Positions 16,700 through 24,963 of a DNA stretch of 34,090 nucleotides are shown here, piece after piece. Origin of the DNA: a bacterium (GTDB taxonomy: Bacteria; Planctomycetota; UBA8108; UBA1146); contig JAPOLY010000029.1 in assembly GCA_029976805.1 (NCBI GenBank), positions 1-34,090 of the forward strand, read 5' to 3'. Position numbers and translations under genes: made by a program. How positions within the stretch are numbered: the first letter of the stretch is position 1; each line of letters begins with the position of its first letter. The notes under the pieces were generated by a model. That model made no database searches and was not told where the DNA came from. It worked only from the letters and a program-made list of their open reading frames with translations.

Positions 16700-19267
16700 A
16701 TGCGCACTTTGCCGCTTTTCTCCATTACGTTTGCAGCGTTGATGCTGTTGCCAGGAGCCTTTAACAGCAATCCTGTCTTCGGCCAGCCGGACTGGGTGCA
16801 GTTTACCAATGAAACTGCCACGCGCATTTCGGCCAATGCACAGATCTCCACCTCAGACCCTGAGGAGAAAGATTACATTTGGGGTGACGTGGACAACGAT
16901 GGAGACATCGATCTGATCTGCGTACGCAAACAGCCCTTCACCAGTGGTGGTGTAGGTGCCTTCAAGACCAACGTTCTTTTCATGAATGAGAACGGTGTTC
17001 TTGTCGACAGAACCAGTCTTTATGCCAGTGCTTCCGATGTGCCTGGAGACAATGGCTTCCTGACTCCCACCAATGACCGAGATGTCATGCTGGGTGATTT
17101 CAACAATGACGGTTGGCTCGATATGGTGACCGTCATCACCCTCGCAGATGGACAACCCAAGCACATTTCCTACCCTCGAATCTACATGAACCTTGGTCTC
17201 GTCGGAGGCACATGGGGTGGATTCCGACATGAGGATGCAAGGATGGAACAATTCGAGGGCAATGCCTCCAACGGCTTCCCTCACGCTCCTCGATTCTGCT
17301 CCGCCGACATCGGTGACATCGACGAGGACGGCGATCTCGACATTTACCTCGGTGACTATGACAGTGGAGGGGCACAAACCCTCGACTTCAACGACCGCCT
17401 GCTCCTTAATGATGGCAACGGGTTCTTTACCGATGGAACTGCCACGGTCTTCAGCGGCAGCATCGTCGTCGGGGGAAGTCCATTTCCATTCCAACAGTCT
17501 GCCTTTGGAATGGCTTCGGCAATCCGCGACATGAATGGCGATGGTCACCTGGACATCATCAAGGACACGGCTCTGAACCCGCCGCAGTATGTCGGCGTGG
17601 CTTACAACAACAATGGTGCCGTCGGATCCTTCAGTGCACACAAGGAAAGCTTCCCGAGCATGGCGCCCTACCACATCACGGTAGGAGACCTCAACAATGA
17701 CGGTGCCAACGACATCGTGGTCACCGACGATGGCGCGGATTCTTACCTTTTGAACAACGGCAATGACGCCAGTGGGCTCGCAAACTTCAATCGTTTCCTT
17801 TACGACTTTGCCGGTGGTACCGGTGCAGGTGGAGACGATGGCTTTGGCGGCAACTCGGTGATCGCCGACCTCGACAATGACGGCTGGAACGATGTGATCA
17901 TCACGGACGTTGACGTCGACATCGCTGGCTGTAACCGTCGCATGCACATCTACCACAATCTGGGAGATGCCCCCAGCGTGACTCTCCGTCAGGAAAACGA
18001 CGGTGCTCTTTGGCGCCCCAATGGAGTCCATGACGTCGCAGTCTTCGATATCAATGGTGATGGATGGCTCGACATGGTCATCGGTACCTGCACTGGTACC
18101 GAGGTGTGGATGAATGAAGCCCCGATCGGACTCAACATCGTCTCCTCCCCCAGTAACCCCAACTCTGTCCCCTGTACGGATACCGTGCCGGTCGGAGTCA
18201 GTGTTGAGGCATTTGGCGGAGGAATCCTCGATCAGGCCACCGTCAGATTGCACACCTCCGCAGACGGCGGGGCCTTTGTGGAAACTGCGATGACCTCTAC
18301 CGGAGGACTCAACTACGAAGGCGTGCTGGACGGCAATACTGCTACCTCCACCATTTCGTGGTTCGTCAGCGCTTCGTTGACCAATGGCGTTACCGAGACG
18401 ACCGCCACGACCACTCTTCAGGTGGCGGACAGCCTCAGCCAGATTGTCGACGACTTTGAGACGGGTCTTGCCGGTGGTTGGAGTGTCGTCACCGATCCTT
18501 CCGTGACCGCGGGTGCATGGGAACTGGTCAATCCGAATGGAACAGTCAGTGGCGGAATTCAGTCCCAGCCCGAGGATCCGGCCAGTGGTAACTTCTGCTG
18601 GATCACCGGCAACGGTGCAGTGGGAGGTGCTGCAGGCAGTGCGGATCTTGACGGTGGCCCCACCCACCTGATCAGTCCCAGCCTGAACCTCGCCGGAACC
18701 GATGCGACGATTCGCTTCAATCTCTGGTACGCCAACATTGAATCGGATCCGACCCAACTCGACGACTTTGTCGTCTCCGTTTCCAATGACGGCGGAGCAA
18801 CCTGGAACACCGCTCTGGTTGTGGGAGGCGCACTGGGTACCGGTAGCGCCTGGCAAAGCTTTGAGTTCACGGTCAGCGATATCGTGACTCCGAGTGCCAA
18901 CATTCAGGTTCGATTCACTGCATCGGATGCACCGAACAACTCCCTCTGCGAGGCTGGAGTCGACGACTTCACCATCGAGGAGGCCAGCTGCAACGGAACC
19001 GGAGCCGTCACTTTCCAAAGGGGTGATGTCAATCTGGACGGCAGCCGTGACATCAGTGATCCGGTCAGCATGCTTCAGTTGTTGTTCAACTCGACACCAG
19101 TGAACTGTCAGGATGCCGCCGACGCCAATGACGATGGAAACATCGATATTGCCGACGCCGTCGCAGCCCTGAGTTTCCTGTTCGGCGGAGCCTCGCTTCC
19201 CGAGCCGATTAATTGTGGTGAGGATCCCACAGCAGACAGCCTCGACTGTGGCGTGGGTTGTCCTTAA
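16700..19267 (+). CDS. Secreted FG-GAP/VCBS-repeat protein with C-terminal dockerin-like module
   Basis: This 855-aa exported protein starts at an ATG at 16700 that opens a signal peptide (MRTLPLFSITFAALMLLPGA, cleavage near VFG-QP); AGGGAG lies 10 bases upstream. The frame is open further upstream (to 16586), but the added residues would bury the signal peptide. Seven calcium-loop repeats (DVDNDGDIDL, DFNNDGWLDM, DIDEDGDLDI, DMNGDGHLDI, DLNNDGANDI, DLDNDGWNDV, DINGDGWLDM) indicate an integrin-alpha-like beta-propeller (about 60-475). A beta-sandwich resembling MAM/jelly-roll domains follows (DDFETGLAGGWSV, about 585-765). The last about 85 residues are a dockerin-like pair (FQRGDVNLDG... DANDDGNIDIADAV) ending in CG-DPT-D-LDC-GCP. 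It probably works at the cell surface in binding; no enzyme site is seen. Confidence 0.88.
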   Translation: MRTLPLFSITFAALMLLPGAFNSNPVFGQPDWVQFTNETATRISANAQISTSDPEEKDYIWGDVDNDGDIDLICVRKQPFTSGGVGAFKTNVLFMNENGVLVDRTSLYASASDVPGDNGFLTPTNDRDVMLGDFNNDGWLDMVTVITLADGQPKHISYPRIYMNLGLVGGTWGGFRHEDARMEQFEGNASNGFPHAPRFCSADIGDIDEDGDLDIYLGDYDSGGAQTLDFNDRLLLNDGNGFFTDGTATVFSGSIVVGGSPFPFQQSAFGMASAIRDMNGDGHLDIIKDTALNPPQYVGVAYNNNGAVGSFSAHKESFPSMAPYHITVGDLNNDGANDIVVTDDGADSYLLNNGNDASGLANFNRFLYDFAGGTGAGGDDGFGGNSVIADLDNDGWNDVIITDVDVDIAGCNRRMHIYHNLGDAPSVTLRQENDGALWRPNGVHDVAVFDINGDGWLDMVIGTCTGTEVWMNEAPIGLNIVSSPSNPNSVPCTDTVPVGVSVEAFGGGILDQATVRLHTSADGGAFVETAMTSTGGLNYEGVLDGNTATSTISWFVSASLTNGVTETTATTTLQVADSLSQIVDDFETGLAGGWSVVTDPSVTAGAWELVNPNGTVSGGIQSQPEDPASGNFCWITGNGAVGGAAGSADLDGGPTHLISPSLNLAGTDATIRFNLWYANIESDPTQLDDFVVSVSNDGGATWNTALVVGGALGTGSAWQSFEFTVSDIVTPSANIQVRFTASDAPNNSLCEAGVDDFTIEEASCNGTGAVTFQRGDVNLDGSRDISDPVSMLQLLFNSTPVNCQDAADANDDGNIDIADAVAALSFLFGGASLPEPINCGEDPTADSLDCGVGCP

Positions 19268-19306
19268 CAACCCGGTTCACCCTCATCGGTGACCCTGTTT
19301 GACGCT

Positions 19307-19411
19307 CCCGATTCGCAGGCCTGACCACAGGCCTGCGGATCGGGATCAAACCTGAGCCGGGGTACTTCCAACTTTCAGAGGAGCCTCTGAAAGTTGGAGT
19401 ACCCCTTTTTT
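19307..19411 (+). terminator. Tandem-hairpin intrinsic terminator
   Basis: Two strong hairpins follow the FG-GAP gene. The first (19307-19344) pairs CCCGAT-GCAGGCCTG with CAGGCCTGC-ATCGGG around an ACCA loop. The second (19359-19405) pairs GGGGTAC and CCAACTTTCAGAGG with CCTCTGAAAGTTGG and GTACCCC, with a stem of about 21 bp, and runs straight into TTTTTT (19406-19411). The second is a classic Rho-independent terminator. Confidence 0.93.
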
Positions 19412-19563
19412 GCGGGTGACGTGGTCAGAGCGGGAGTGCTGACCGATTCGCAGATCGCTTTTCCTTGAGGAAAGCGAGGCTCTTTTGCGACCCACGTGAT
19501 CCTGCATTGCAGGCACATTTATGTGAGCGGCCTCGCTGAGGCCAAGGGATAGAGGGAAAGATC
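19412..19563 (+). promoter_or_regulatory. Hairpin-rich leader of the diheme cytochrome gene
   Basis: The 152 bp before the DHOR start hold several inverted repeats: ACGTGG (19419-19424) with CCACGT (19492-19497) as a possible closing stem, GGTCAG/CTGACC (19423-19444), CGCTTTTCC/GGAAAGCG (19456-19476), CCTGC/GCAGG (19501-19513), CACA/TGTG (19514-19525) and GGCCTC/GAGGCC (19529-19543). The ribosome site AGAGGG lies seven bases before ATG. No clear promoter is visible. Whether this is a structured 5' UTR, protein sites or both is open; it does not match a riboswitch class I recognise. Confidence 0.45.
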
Positions 19564-21318
19564 ATGTTGAGATCCATCCACATCACTGCCGGTCTGTTCA
19601 TTTGTGTGGTTTTCGGTTGCCTGACGATGGGGACTTCGGCCCTTGCCCAGTCTCCTCAAGCCAAAGCAGGCGATCCTCTTCCCTTTCTGAACAGTGACCA
19701 GTTGGAGAGATTCTTTCTGGGAAAAGAACAGTTCCTGAGAACCTTCAGTGAAGCAGAGGGCCTCGGCCCTGGATTCAATCAGGACTCCTGTGCCTCATGC
19801 CATGCTCTTCCCATCGGGGGGACCAGCCCCATTACAGTGACCCGATTTGGTGCTGCAGACAAAGGCGCCCCTTTTGACCCTCTGGATGCAGAAGGTGGAT
19901 CGCTTCTTCAGGCCAATGCCATCTCCACTGAGTGTCTCGAAATCGTCCCCGCCAATGCCACGATCATCGCGGATCGAATCACCCCCTCCATTCTCGGAGC
20001 GGGCTTGATCGAAGCGGTCGACGGAGCAGATATCGTCGCGCTTCAATCCAACGGCGGAATGGTTCACTGGGTGCCGCTTCTGGAGTCGCCTGCAGCGCCT
20101 CTGGCGGTCGGTCGCTTTGGTTGGAAATCCCAACTTGCCACACTGATGTCCTTCAGTGGTGACGCCACCCTGATGGAAATGGGCATCACCAACAGCGTTC
20201 TCGCCGCCGAAAATGCTCCCAATGGCGACACGACACTGCTTCCGATCTGCGATTCCGTCGCAGACCCGGAAGAGCCGATGGATAACGGTGTCCCCTACCT
20301 GCAAAGGATCACGGACTTCCAGATGTTCCTGGCAGCTCCTCCCCAAACACCTCGCAGTGGCATGTCCGGGGAAACGATTTTCACCGATATCGGTTGTGCG
20401 ACCTGTCACCACCCGGAGTTCACAACGGGAACCAGCCCGGAAGCAGGTATGTCCGGCGTCACCTTCCGTCCCTACAGTGACTTCCTGCTCCATGACATGG
20501 GCGCACTGGGAGACGGAATCGCTCAGGGTGATGCTCTGGAAACCGAAATGAAAACCCCCCCCCTCTGGGGTCTCAGAATTCGAGGACAACTTCTCCATGA
20601 CGGACGTGTCCTCGTTCAGGATCTCTATCAGGGAATCAACGATGCCGTCAACTGGCATTACGGAGATGCTTTTCCATCACAGCAGGCTTGGAATAATCTC
20701 GACAAGAGTGAGCAGGACAAGGTCGTCGCATTCTTGAACTCGCTGGGACGCAGGGAGTACGATACGGACGGAAACAACTTCCTCAATGAAGCAGATCTCC
20801 CCGGCTTTATCGATTGCTGGACCGGAGACGCACCCGGCAGTTTCAATGCCGACTCCCCCTGTGCACTGCACGACCTTGATCAGGATGGCGATGTCGACGC
20901 ATTCGATCTTTCGGGACTTGAGCAAGTCTATGAGGCGACTCCGGAAGATTGCGACAGTAACGGGACCTGGGATCTCGTTCAGATTCTGACCCAAAACGGA
21001 GACTCCAACGGCAATGGAATCCTTGACGCCTGTGAAGATCCCTTCTTCCGCAGAGGAGACGGAAACCTCGATGGTGCCGTCGACATCAGCGATGCGATCT
21101 CTCTTTTGTCCGCTCTCTTTGGTGGCGTTGGATTGCCCGAGTGCTTTGACGCCAGCGACTCCAATGACGATGGTGCCATCGATATTGGAGATGCGGTCTT
21201 CACGCTGTCTTTCCTCTTCTCATCCGGTACTGCGATGCCTGCGCCCGGCTCTGAGACGTGCGGTCCTGATCCGACTGCAGATGGCCTTGATTGCGGTGCA
21301 GCTGTCAGCTGCCCTTGA
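19564..21318 (+). CDS. Secreted diheme cytochrome, DHOR/DUF1111-type, with dockerin-like tail
   Basis: This 584-aa exported protein has a signal peptide (MLRSIHITAGLFICVVFGCL... ALAQS) and two c-type heme sites, CASCH (76-80) and CATCH (278-282). TPPLWGLRIRGQLLHDGR (about 331-348) is the hallmark of the DHOR (putative thiol oxidoreductase/peroxidase-like, COG3488) family; the role of this family is not settled. After the heme part comes a calcium-rich linker (DTDGNNFLNEADL, DLDQDGDVDAFDL, DSNGNGILDACED), then a dockerin-like pair (FRRGDGNLDGAVDISDAI... DSNDDGAIDIGDAV) ending CGPDPTADGLDC-SCP. Heme attachment requires export and a cytochrome c maturation system, not seen here. The gene has its own leader and terminator. 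Confidence 0.9.
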   Translation: MLRSIHITAGLFICVVFGCLTMGTSALAQSPQAKAGDPLPFLNSDQLERFFLGKEQFLRTFSEAEGLGPGFNQDSCASCHALPIGGTSPITVTRFGAADKGAPFDPLDAEGGSLLQANAISTECLEIVPANATIIADRITPSILGAGLIEAVDGADIVALQSNGGMVHWVPLLESPAAPLAVGRFGWKSQLATLMSFSGDATLMEMGITNSVLAAENAPNGDTTLLPICDSVADPEEPMDNGVPYLQRITDFQMFLAAPPQTPRSGMSGETIFTDIGCATCHHPEFTTGTSPEAGMSGVTFRPYSDFLLHDMGALGDGIAQGDALETEMKTPPLWGLRIRGQLLHDGRVLVQDLYQGINDAVNWHYGDAFPSQQAWNNLDKSEQDKVVAFLNSLGRREYDTDGNNFLNEADLPGFIDCWTGDAPGSFNADSPCALHDLDQDGDVDAFDLSGLEQVYEATPEDCDSNGTWDLVQILTQNGDSNGNGILDACEDPFFRRGDGNLDGAVDISDAISLLSALFGGVGLPECFDASDSNDDGAIDIGDAVFTLSFLFSSGTAMPAPGSETCGPDPTADGLDCGAAVSCP

Positions 21319-21333
21319 TGACGATATTCATAT

Positions 21334-21374
21334 AAAAAAAAGGAGAGTGTCCTGCAGGACACTCTCCTTTTTTT
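21334..21374. terminator. Bidirectional intrinsic terminator
   Basis: A perfect 11-bp stem GGAGAGTGTCC/GGACACTCTCC around TGCA (21342-21367) has eight A before it and seven T after it. It therefore serves both the plus-strand cytochrome gene and the minus-strand lipoprotein gene that converge here. Confidence 0.95.
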
Positions 21375-21399
21375 GTAGTTGTGAAAACGACTTCAAAAG

Positions 21400-22209
21400 T
21401 CAGATGGCCCATTCGATGAACAGATAGGTTCCACCGAGGTCAATATCCGCAGAAGTTCCTGAACCGTCATCATCAATATCAATGATCAGAGACCTGTGAC
21501 CCACACCGATCAGCATTCCTGATCCCTGTCTTAAGCCCGCACGCAGAGTTGTTCCCTGATAGGTTCCGTCGATATCCCCGTAACTGATCCACAATCCGGC
21601 TACCTCGGCGTCCAGTTCCAGTCCCCAGTCACTACCAATGGGGATTCCCACTGAAGCTCCGAGACCAATCGTCGGAACCCATTCATCGATGCTTTCCGTC
21701 ACTGAAGTCTCGGTTCCTCCCACCGATCCGGAGATGGTGGAATCAAGAACCAGATGGTCAACACCCCAAAGATACTTCAACCCCACAGGTCCCATGCCCA
21801 GGAGAGATCCTTTGTTGCGAACTGTCGTCAACTCAAGGTTGAGATCACTGGAAATGCTGCCCGCTTCAAAAATTTCTCCACCGAAGTCGAGAGTTCCGGC
21901 AAGCAGGTTGGTTCCTGAACTGGTGAAGTCGATGCTCGTCGCCTCAACAGTTCCCAATCCCAAATCACTCTCCACTGCATAAACCCAGAGGGATTCTTCC
22001 TCCCCCAATCCGAGATCGCCTTCAAGATCGATCAGGTCTCCAGCAGATCCCAGATCGGAAGCCCGAATGGCACCACCAGGACTGGGTGACCAGTTCTCTC
22101 CGCGAAGACGCAGGGTTCCCGCACCACCGGCTTGACAGCCGGCAAGAAAAAGAATGAGCAGGCCAGCGGTGATGCACACCGTCGACCGAAGATTTCCGAA
22201 TCGGGACAT
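21400..22209 (-). CDS. Lipoprotein, possible outer-membrane beta-barrel
   Basis: This 269-aa protein begins at an ATG at 22209 preceded by AAGGGAG with a five-base gap; the frame extends upstream only through the tRNA-Leu gene. The N-terminus (MSRFGNLRSTVCITAGLLILFLAGC) has a clean lipobox LAGC with Cys25. The rest is Gly/Ser-rich with alternating beta strands (WGLELDAEVAGLWISYGDI, TLRAGLRQGSGMLIGVGHRSLIIDID) and ends in TYLFIEWAI, which suggests an outer-membrane barrel-like fold. I do not recognise a named family. It begins 27 bp after tRNA-Leu. Confidence 0.8.
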   Translation of the reverse strand: MSRFGNLRSTVCITAGLLILFLAGCQAGGAGTLRLRGENWSPSPGGAIRASDLGSAGDLIDLEGDLGLGEEESLWVYAVESDLGLGTVEATSIDFTSSGTNLLAGTLDFGGEIFEAGSISSDLNLELTTVRNKGSLLGMGPVGLKYLWGVDHLVLDSTISGSVGGTETSVTESIDEWVPTIGLGASVGIPIGSDWGLELDAEVAGLWISYGDIDGTYQGTTLRAGLRQGSGMLIGVGHRSLIIDIDDDGSGTSADIDLGGTYLFIEWAI

Positions 22210-22236
22210 GAAGTCTCCCTTCTTCCAGGAAAAGTG

Positions 22237-22320
22237 TGGGCGAGCCGGGAATCGAACCCGGACCCCCAAACGGGGAGGGGATTTTAAGTCCCCCGCGTCT
22301 GCCAGTTCCGCCACTCGCCC
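22237..22320 (-). tRNA. tRNA-Leu (anticodon UAA)
   Basis: The minus strand gives a class II tRNA: acceptor GGGCGAG/CTCGCCC with A73, a D arm in GCGGAACTGGCAGACGC, an anticodon arm GGGGA-CTTAAAA-TCCCC with UAA, a long variable arm CCCCGTTTGGGG and a T arm CCGGG-TTCGATT-CCCGG. CCA is not encoded (CAC follows A73), unlike in the nearby tRNA-Cys. A lipoprotein gene starts 27 bp downstream. Confidence 0.96.
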
Positions 22321-22488
22321 TCTCAAGGAGAATGATCCTCAAAGGGGAAAGTCGCAAGCCTTCTTGGCAATGGAAACGAATCAGGGACCAGAATCAGATC
22401 CCGGAAGTACGAAAAAAGGCGAGTTCACCCCATTTAGGGACCAAAAAGAAGTACCGGAGATTTCCGACCCATTTTGAAACAGTGGGGA

Positions 22489-23292
22489 TTAATCTTCGTG
22501 ACAGCCGCAATCAGCGAAACAATTCTTCACCTCGCAATGGCAGTGACCAATCACTGGCAAATGCTGACTGGGGTGATCAGAGGTGGCAAGAACACAGCAA
22601 TAGTTGGTACCCGGATAGCAATAAACGGCAAACTTGACGCCATCCCGAAGAGTGTGGATTCCTGAGAAACTTTCATACTTCAAACCCACAAGAAAAAGGG
22701 ACAGATGGGAATCTGCCCCTTTGTAAAACACCTTTGGAATCTCATGTTTTCCAACCTCCAGAACCGAAACGCCCCAAAGATTAAAATTTTCAAACTCGGG
22801 AACCAGTACCGCACAGTTCAGGAGCTTGGATACGTAACGGGATGCCTCCGCTGAAGATCTGAAAAGGGACTCCGGCTTGTCATCTCCACTCATCGATTGA
22901 AGGTGGGAATTAAACACCGGTTCGCTGATCACTTTTGCATCCAATACGAAATTGGAAACCCCTGGATCAAAGAACCCAGGGGTCAAGAGGACAAGGATCA
23001 AGGCTGCTGTTGCCGCAAGAGGCAAAATGGTTCTTCCGGACCAACGGTACTGAGGCTGACGTGCGGATTCCACGGCCAGCATCTCTTTTACTCCTTGCCG
23101 CAAACTTACGGGTGCATCCGGTTTCCAGGCTTTACTGCGAACCAGTTCTTTCATGTGCTGGATGCCCTTGGCGGCATCTGCACATTGGGGACACTGAGAC
23201 AGATGATGATGAATTTCCTCACTGGTCGGAAGATCCAGTTCCTGATCCACCCAATCGTGAAGCTTCTCCTGATAGCGGATACAATCGTTCAT
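22489..23292 (-). CDS. Membrane anti-sigma factor with zinc-finger domain and Cys/His-rich C-terminus
   Basis: This 267-aa protein is likely the anti-sigma partner of the ECF sigma factor just upstream (19-bp gap). The ATG at 23292 is chosen because it opens the anti-sigma zinc-finger domain: MNDCIRYQEKLHDWVDQEL, then HHHLSQCPQC with His30, Cys34 and Cys37 fitting HxxxCxxC. One membrane helix follows (about 88-107, TILPLAATAALILVLL). The extracytoplasmic region of about 160 residues has beta-rich segments, then Cys225, Cys232 and Cys233, and closes with HCHCEVKNCFADCGCHED (250-267), a dense Cys/His cluster. That tail may bind a metal or sense thiol redox state; this is an inference. The classical mode is sequestration of sigma until a signal releases it. 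Confidence 0.85.
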   Translation of the reverse strand: MNDCIRYQEKLHDWVDQELDLPTSEEIHHHLSQCPQCADAAKGIQHMKELVRSKAWKPDAPVSLRQGVKEMLAVESARQPQYRWSGRTILPLAATAALILVLLTPGFFDPGVSNFVLDAKVISEPVFNSHLQSMSGDDKPESLFRSSAEASRYVSKLLNCAVLVPEFENFNLWGVSVLEVGKHEIPKVFYKGADSHLSLFLVGLKYESFSGIHTLRDGVKFAVYCYPGTNYCCVLATSDHPSQHLPVIGHCHCEVKNCFADCGCHED

Positions 23293-23311
23293 GAGCCCAG
23301 ATTCCTGTCCG

Positions 23312-23884
23312 TTATCCTTTGCCGTATCCCAGTTCTGTCGCGTAACTCTCAAGACGTTCACGCAAGAATGCGCGAGCCCTTGAAATCCGTGATCGCACCG
23401 TTCCCACTGGAATGTCGAGAACTTCTGCGATCTCGTCGTAACGCAACCCTTCAAGATCACACAACAACAAAGCCCTTCGAAAATCCTCGGGCAACTCCCG
23501 GAGAAATCGATTTACTTCGTCACCAAAAAGATCCAGAAATGTCTCTTCATTTTCAATCCCATCCCGCTCAAAAACCTGAACGGAATGACGGGCATCGGCA
23601 GTGGCGACGTCAGCCGCCAGTGATTGGTGGACAGGCCTGCGAGCTTTCACCCGGTACCGGTCAATGAAATGGTTTTTACAAATTCTGAAGAGCCATGATT
23701 TTGCATTACTCCCGGACCTGAAGGTCGGAAATGCCTTGAAGGCCTTCATGTAAGTATCCTGGACCAGATCTTCCGCCTGGGCCCGATTTCGTGTCAGACC
23801 CAGTGAGAAGCGAAAGACGTCGTCGAGGTAGGGCATGAAGACCTCCTCGAACGAATGTCTCAGGGTTTCGCTTTTCCTGTTCAT
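23312..23884 (-). CDS. RNA polymerase ECF sigma factor (sigma-70 family)
   Basis: This 190-aa protein has sigma region 2 at about 12-78 (FRFSLGLTRNRAQAEDLVQDTYMKAF; then SWLFRICKNHFIDRYR) and region 4 at about 128-182 (LPEDFRRALLLCDLEGLRYDEIA, then VPVGTVRSRISRARA in the form IPVGTVRSRISRAR). It lacks regions 1 and 3, typical of extracytoplasmic-function sigma factors. The ATG at 23884 has AAAGGGAG about four bases upstream. It is paired with the anti-sigma gene downstream. A self-regulated promoter in the 125 bp upstream is expected, but I cannot pick it out with confidence. Confidence 0.96.
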   Translation of the reverse strand: MNRKSETLRHSFEEVFMPYLDDVFRFSLGLTRNRAQAEDLVQDTYMKAFKAFPTFRSGSNAKSWLFRICKNHFIDRYRVKARRPVHQSLAADVATADARHSVQVFERDGIENEETFLDLFGDEVNRFLRELPEDFRRALLLCDLEGLRYDEIAEVLDIPVGTVRSRISRARAFLRERLESYATELGYGKG

Positions 23885-24009
23885 GGATCTCCCTTTCTGC
23901 GGGTCAGAAGCCTGTCCAGATACGGGGAACAGGGCCTTCCTCGCCCTTCAGCCACCCCAGAGAGCCCAACAACTCTCCAAAGTCGACATCCAAGCAACGA
24001 GACCTGATA

Positions 24010-24963
24010 TCAGGGGGTTCCGGGAAAATCCTGACGAATCCGCCATTTCAGGACTTGAAAGTCCTGATCGCATTCTTGCCAGAGTTCTTGCCAGGGCCAT
24101 GCCCCCGCATCGTAGACCTGCCACATCAGTATCGTGGGAAGGGTCCACTTTCGGACAGAATTTTGTTGCCCCATTTGAGACATCCATGACTCTTGCGCAA
24201 GTGTGAGGGAGAGTGCTGCCAACTCTTCTGTAAAAGTTTGCGGACTCCAACTTTTCTGTAACTGATACAAGTGCTTCCTCAAGGTCTCTTCATCCTGAAT
24301 CTCCCGATCCAGTAACAGAAGGTGACTTCCCTTCCAACCCTCTACTTCCTCAAACCAGCGCCGGGCAAGCAAGTTACCGAAGTGATTGGCGAGACTCTCA
24401 TTCAGGTCTGCTCTTCCATTGAAAAAGATCGTCCGATGGACCAGTTCATGAAAAATAAGGCGAACTCTCTGGGTAGCGGGCAGTGACAGCACACCGCCTG
24501 GCAACGTCTCCGGAAACCAACCCAGACTGCTGAATGCTGAAACTGGATAGACTTCGGCGATCATCTCTTCAGCCAACAGCCTGTTTTTTTCCTCTTCCGC
24601 GTGCTCCAGAAATCGATACCCCTTGTATGGAGCCATTCCCACGACAGGAAAATCCCAATGGTGAAGCTCAAGATTCCGGGGATTGGCGGCAACCACGATA
24701 TAACTGACAGGATCAGGATCCACATCGATCCTCTGGTAGGCTCCCCCCACATTGAGCCCCGCCCTTTTTGCAAAGTTGAGTAAAAGCGGCAACTCTTCCA
24801 ATGCAGAACGCCACCCGACGGGAAGTTCATCTTCCGACAGCAACTCGTTGGGTGTTCTGGATCCGGCCATACGAGAAACGACCCCACTGGCATTGGAAGC
24901 GATCCATGAGGTTTGGCATCCCAGCATCACCAGCAGAAGAAGAACTCCGAGGCAAATCCTCAA
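24010..24963 (-). CDS. Putative aminopeptidase lipoprotein (PF10023/COG4324-like)
   Basis: This 317-aa protein matches the Aminopep (PF10023) family of predicted metallo-aminopeptidases. Motifs are a helical first half with FAKRAGLNVGGAYQRI, YIVVAANPRNLELHHWDFPVVG (90-109), YKGYRFLEHA, SAFSSLGWF, and the zinc site FHELVH (171-176) with Glu189 in LNESLANHFG as a possible third ligand. The start is a TTG at 24963, overlapping the acylase stop as TTGA, with weak ribosome binding, so it is likely translated by coupling. The N-terminus MRICLGVLLLLVMLGC looks like a lipoprotein signal (Cys16). The peptidase activity is a family-based prediction. Confidence 0.85.
   Translation of the reverse strand: MRICLGVLLLLVMLGCQTSWIASNASGVVSRMAGSRTPNELLSEDELPVGWRSALEELPLLLNFAKRAGLNVGGAYQRIDVDPDPVSYIVVAANPRNLELHHWDFPVVGMAPYKGYRFLEHAEEEKNRLLAEEMIAEVYPVSAFSSLGWFPETLPGGVLSLPATQRVRLIFHELVHRTIFFNGRADLNESLANHFGNLLARRWFEEVEGWKGSHLLLLDREIQDEETLRKHLYQLQKSWSPQTFTEELAALSLTLAQESWMSQMGQQNSVRKWTLPTILMWQVYDAGAWPWQELWQECDQDFQVLKWRIRQDFPGTP

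Noticed and set aside
16853..19270. An 805-codon open frame on the minus strand opposite the FG-GAP gene
   Set aside because: It mirrors Asp/Gly/Asn-rich calcium repeats, whose codons rarely give stops on the other strand. The product is Val/Asp/Ile-rich without domains, while the plus strand has a signal peptide, repeats, ribosome site and terminator.
19795..20658. A 287-codon minus-strand frame opposite the cytochrome gene
   Set aside because: It lies inside the heme-domain coding region on the other strand and shows no domain or ribosome site.
22210..22326. Upstream extension of the lipoprotein frame
   Set aside because: It runs through the tRNA-Leu gene; the ATG at 22209 has a strong ribosome site and starts a lipoprotein signal.
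24003..24014. Perfect 12-base palindrome CCTGATATCAGG upstream of the sigma gene
   Set aside because: It spans the aminopeptidase stop codon and is a single short palindrome; it could be an operator but there is no second copy to support that.
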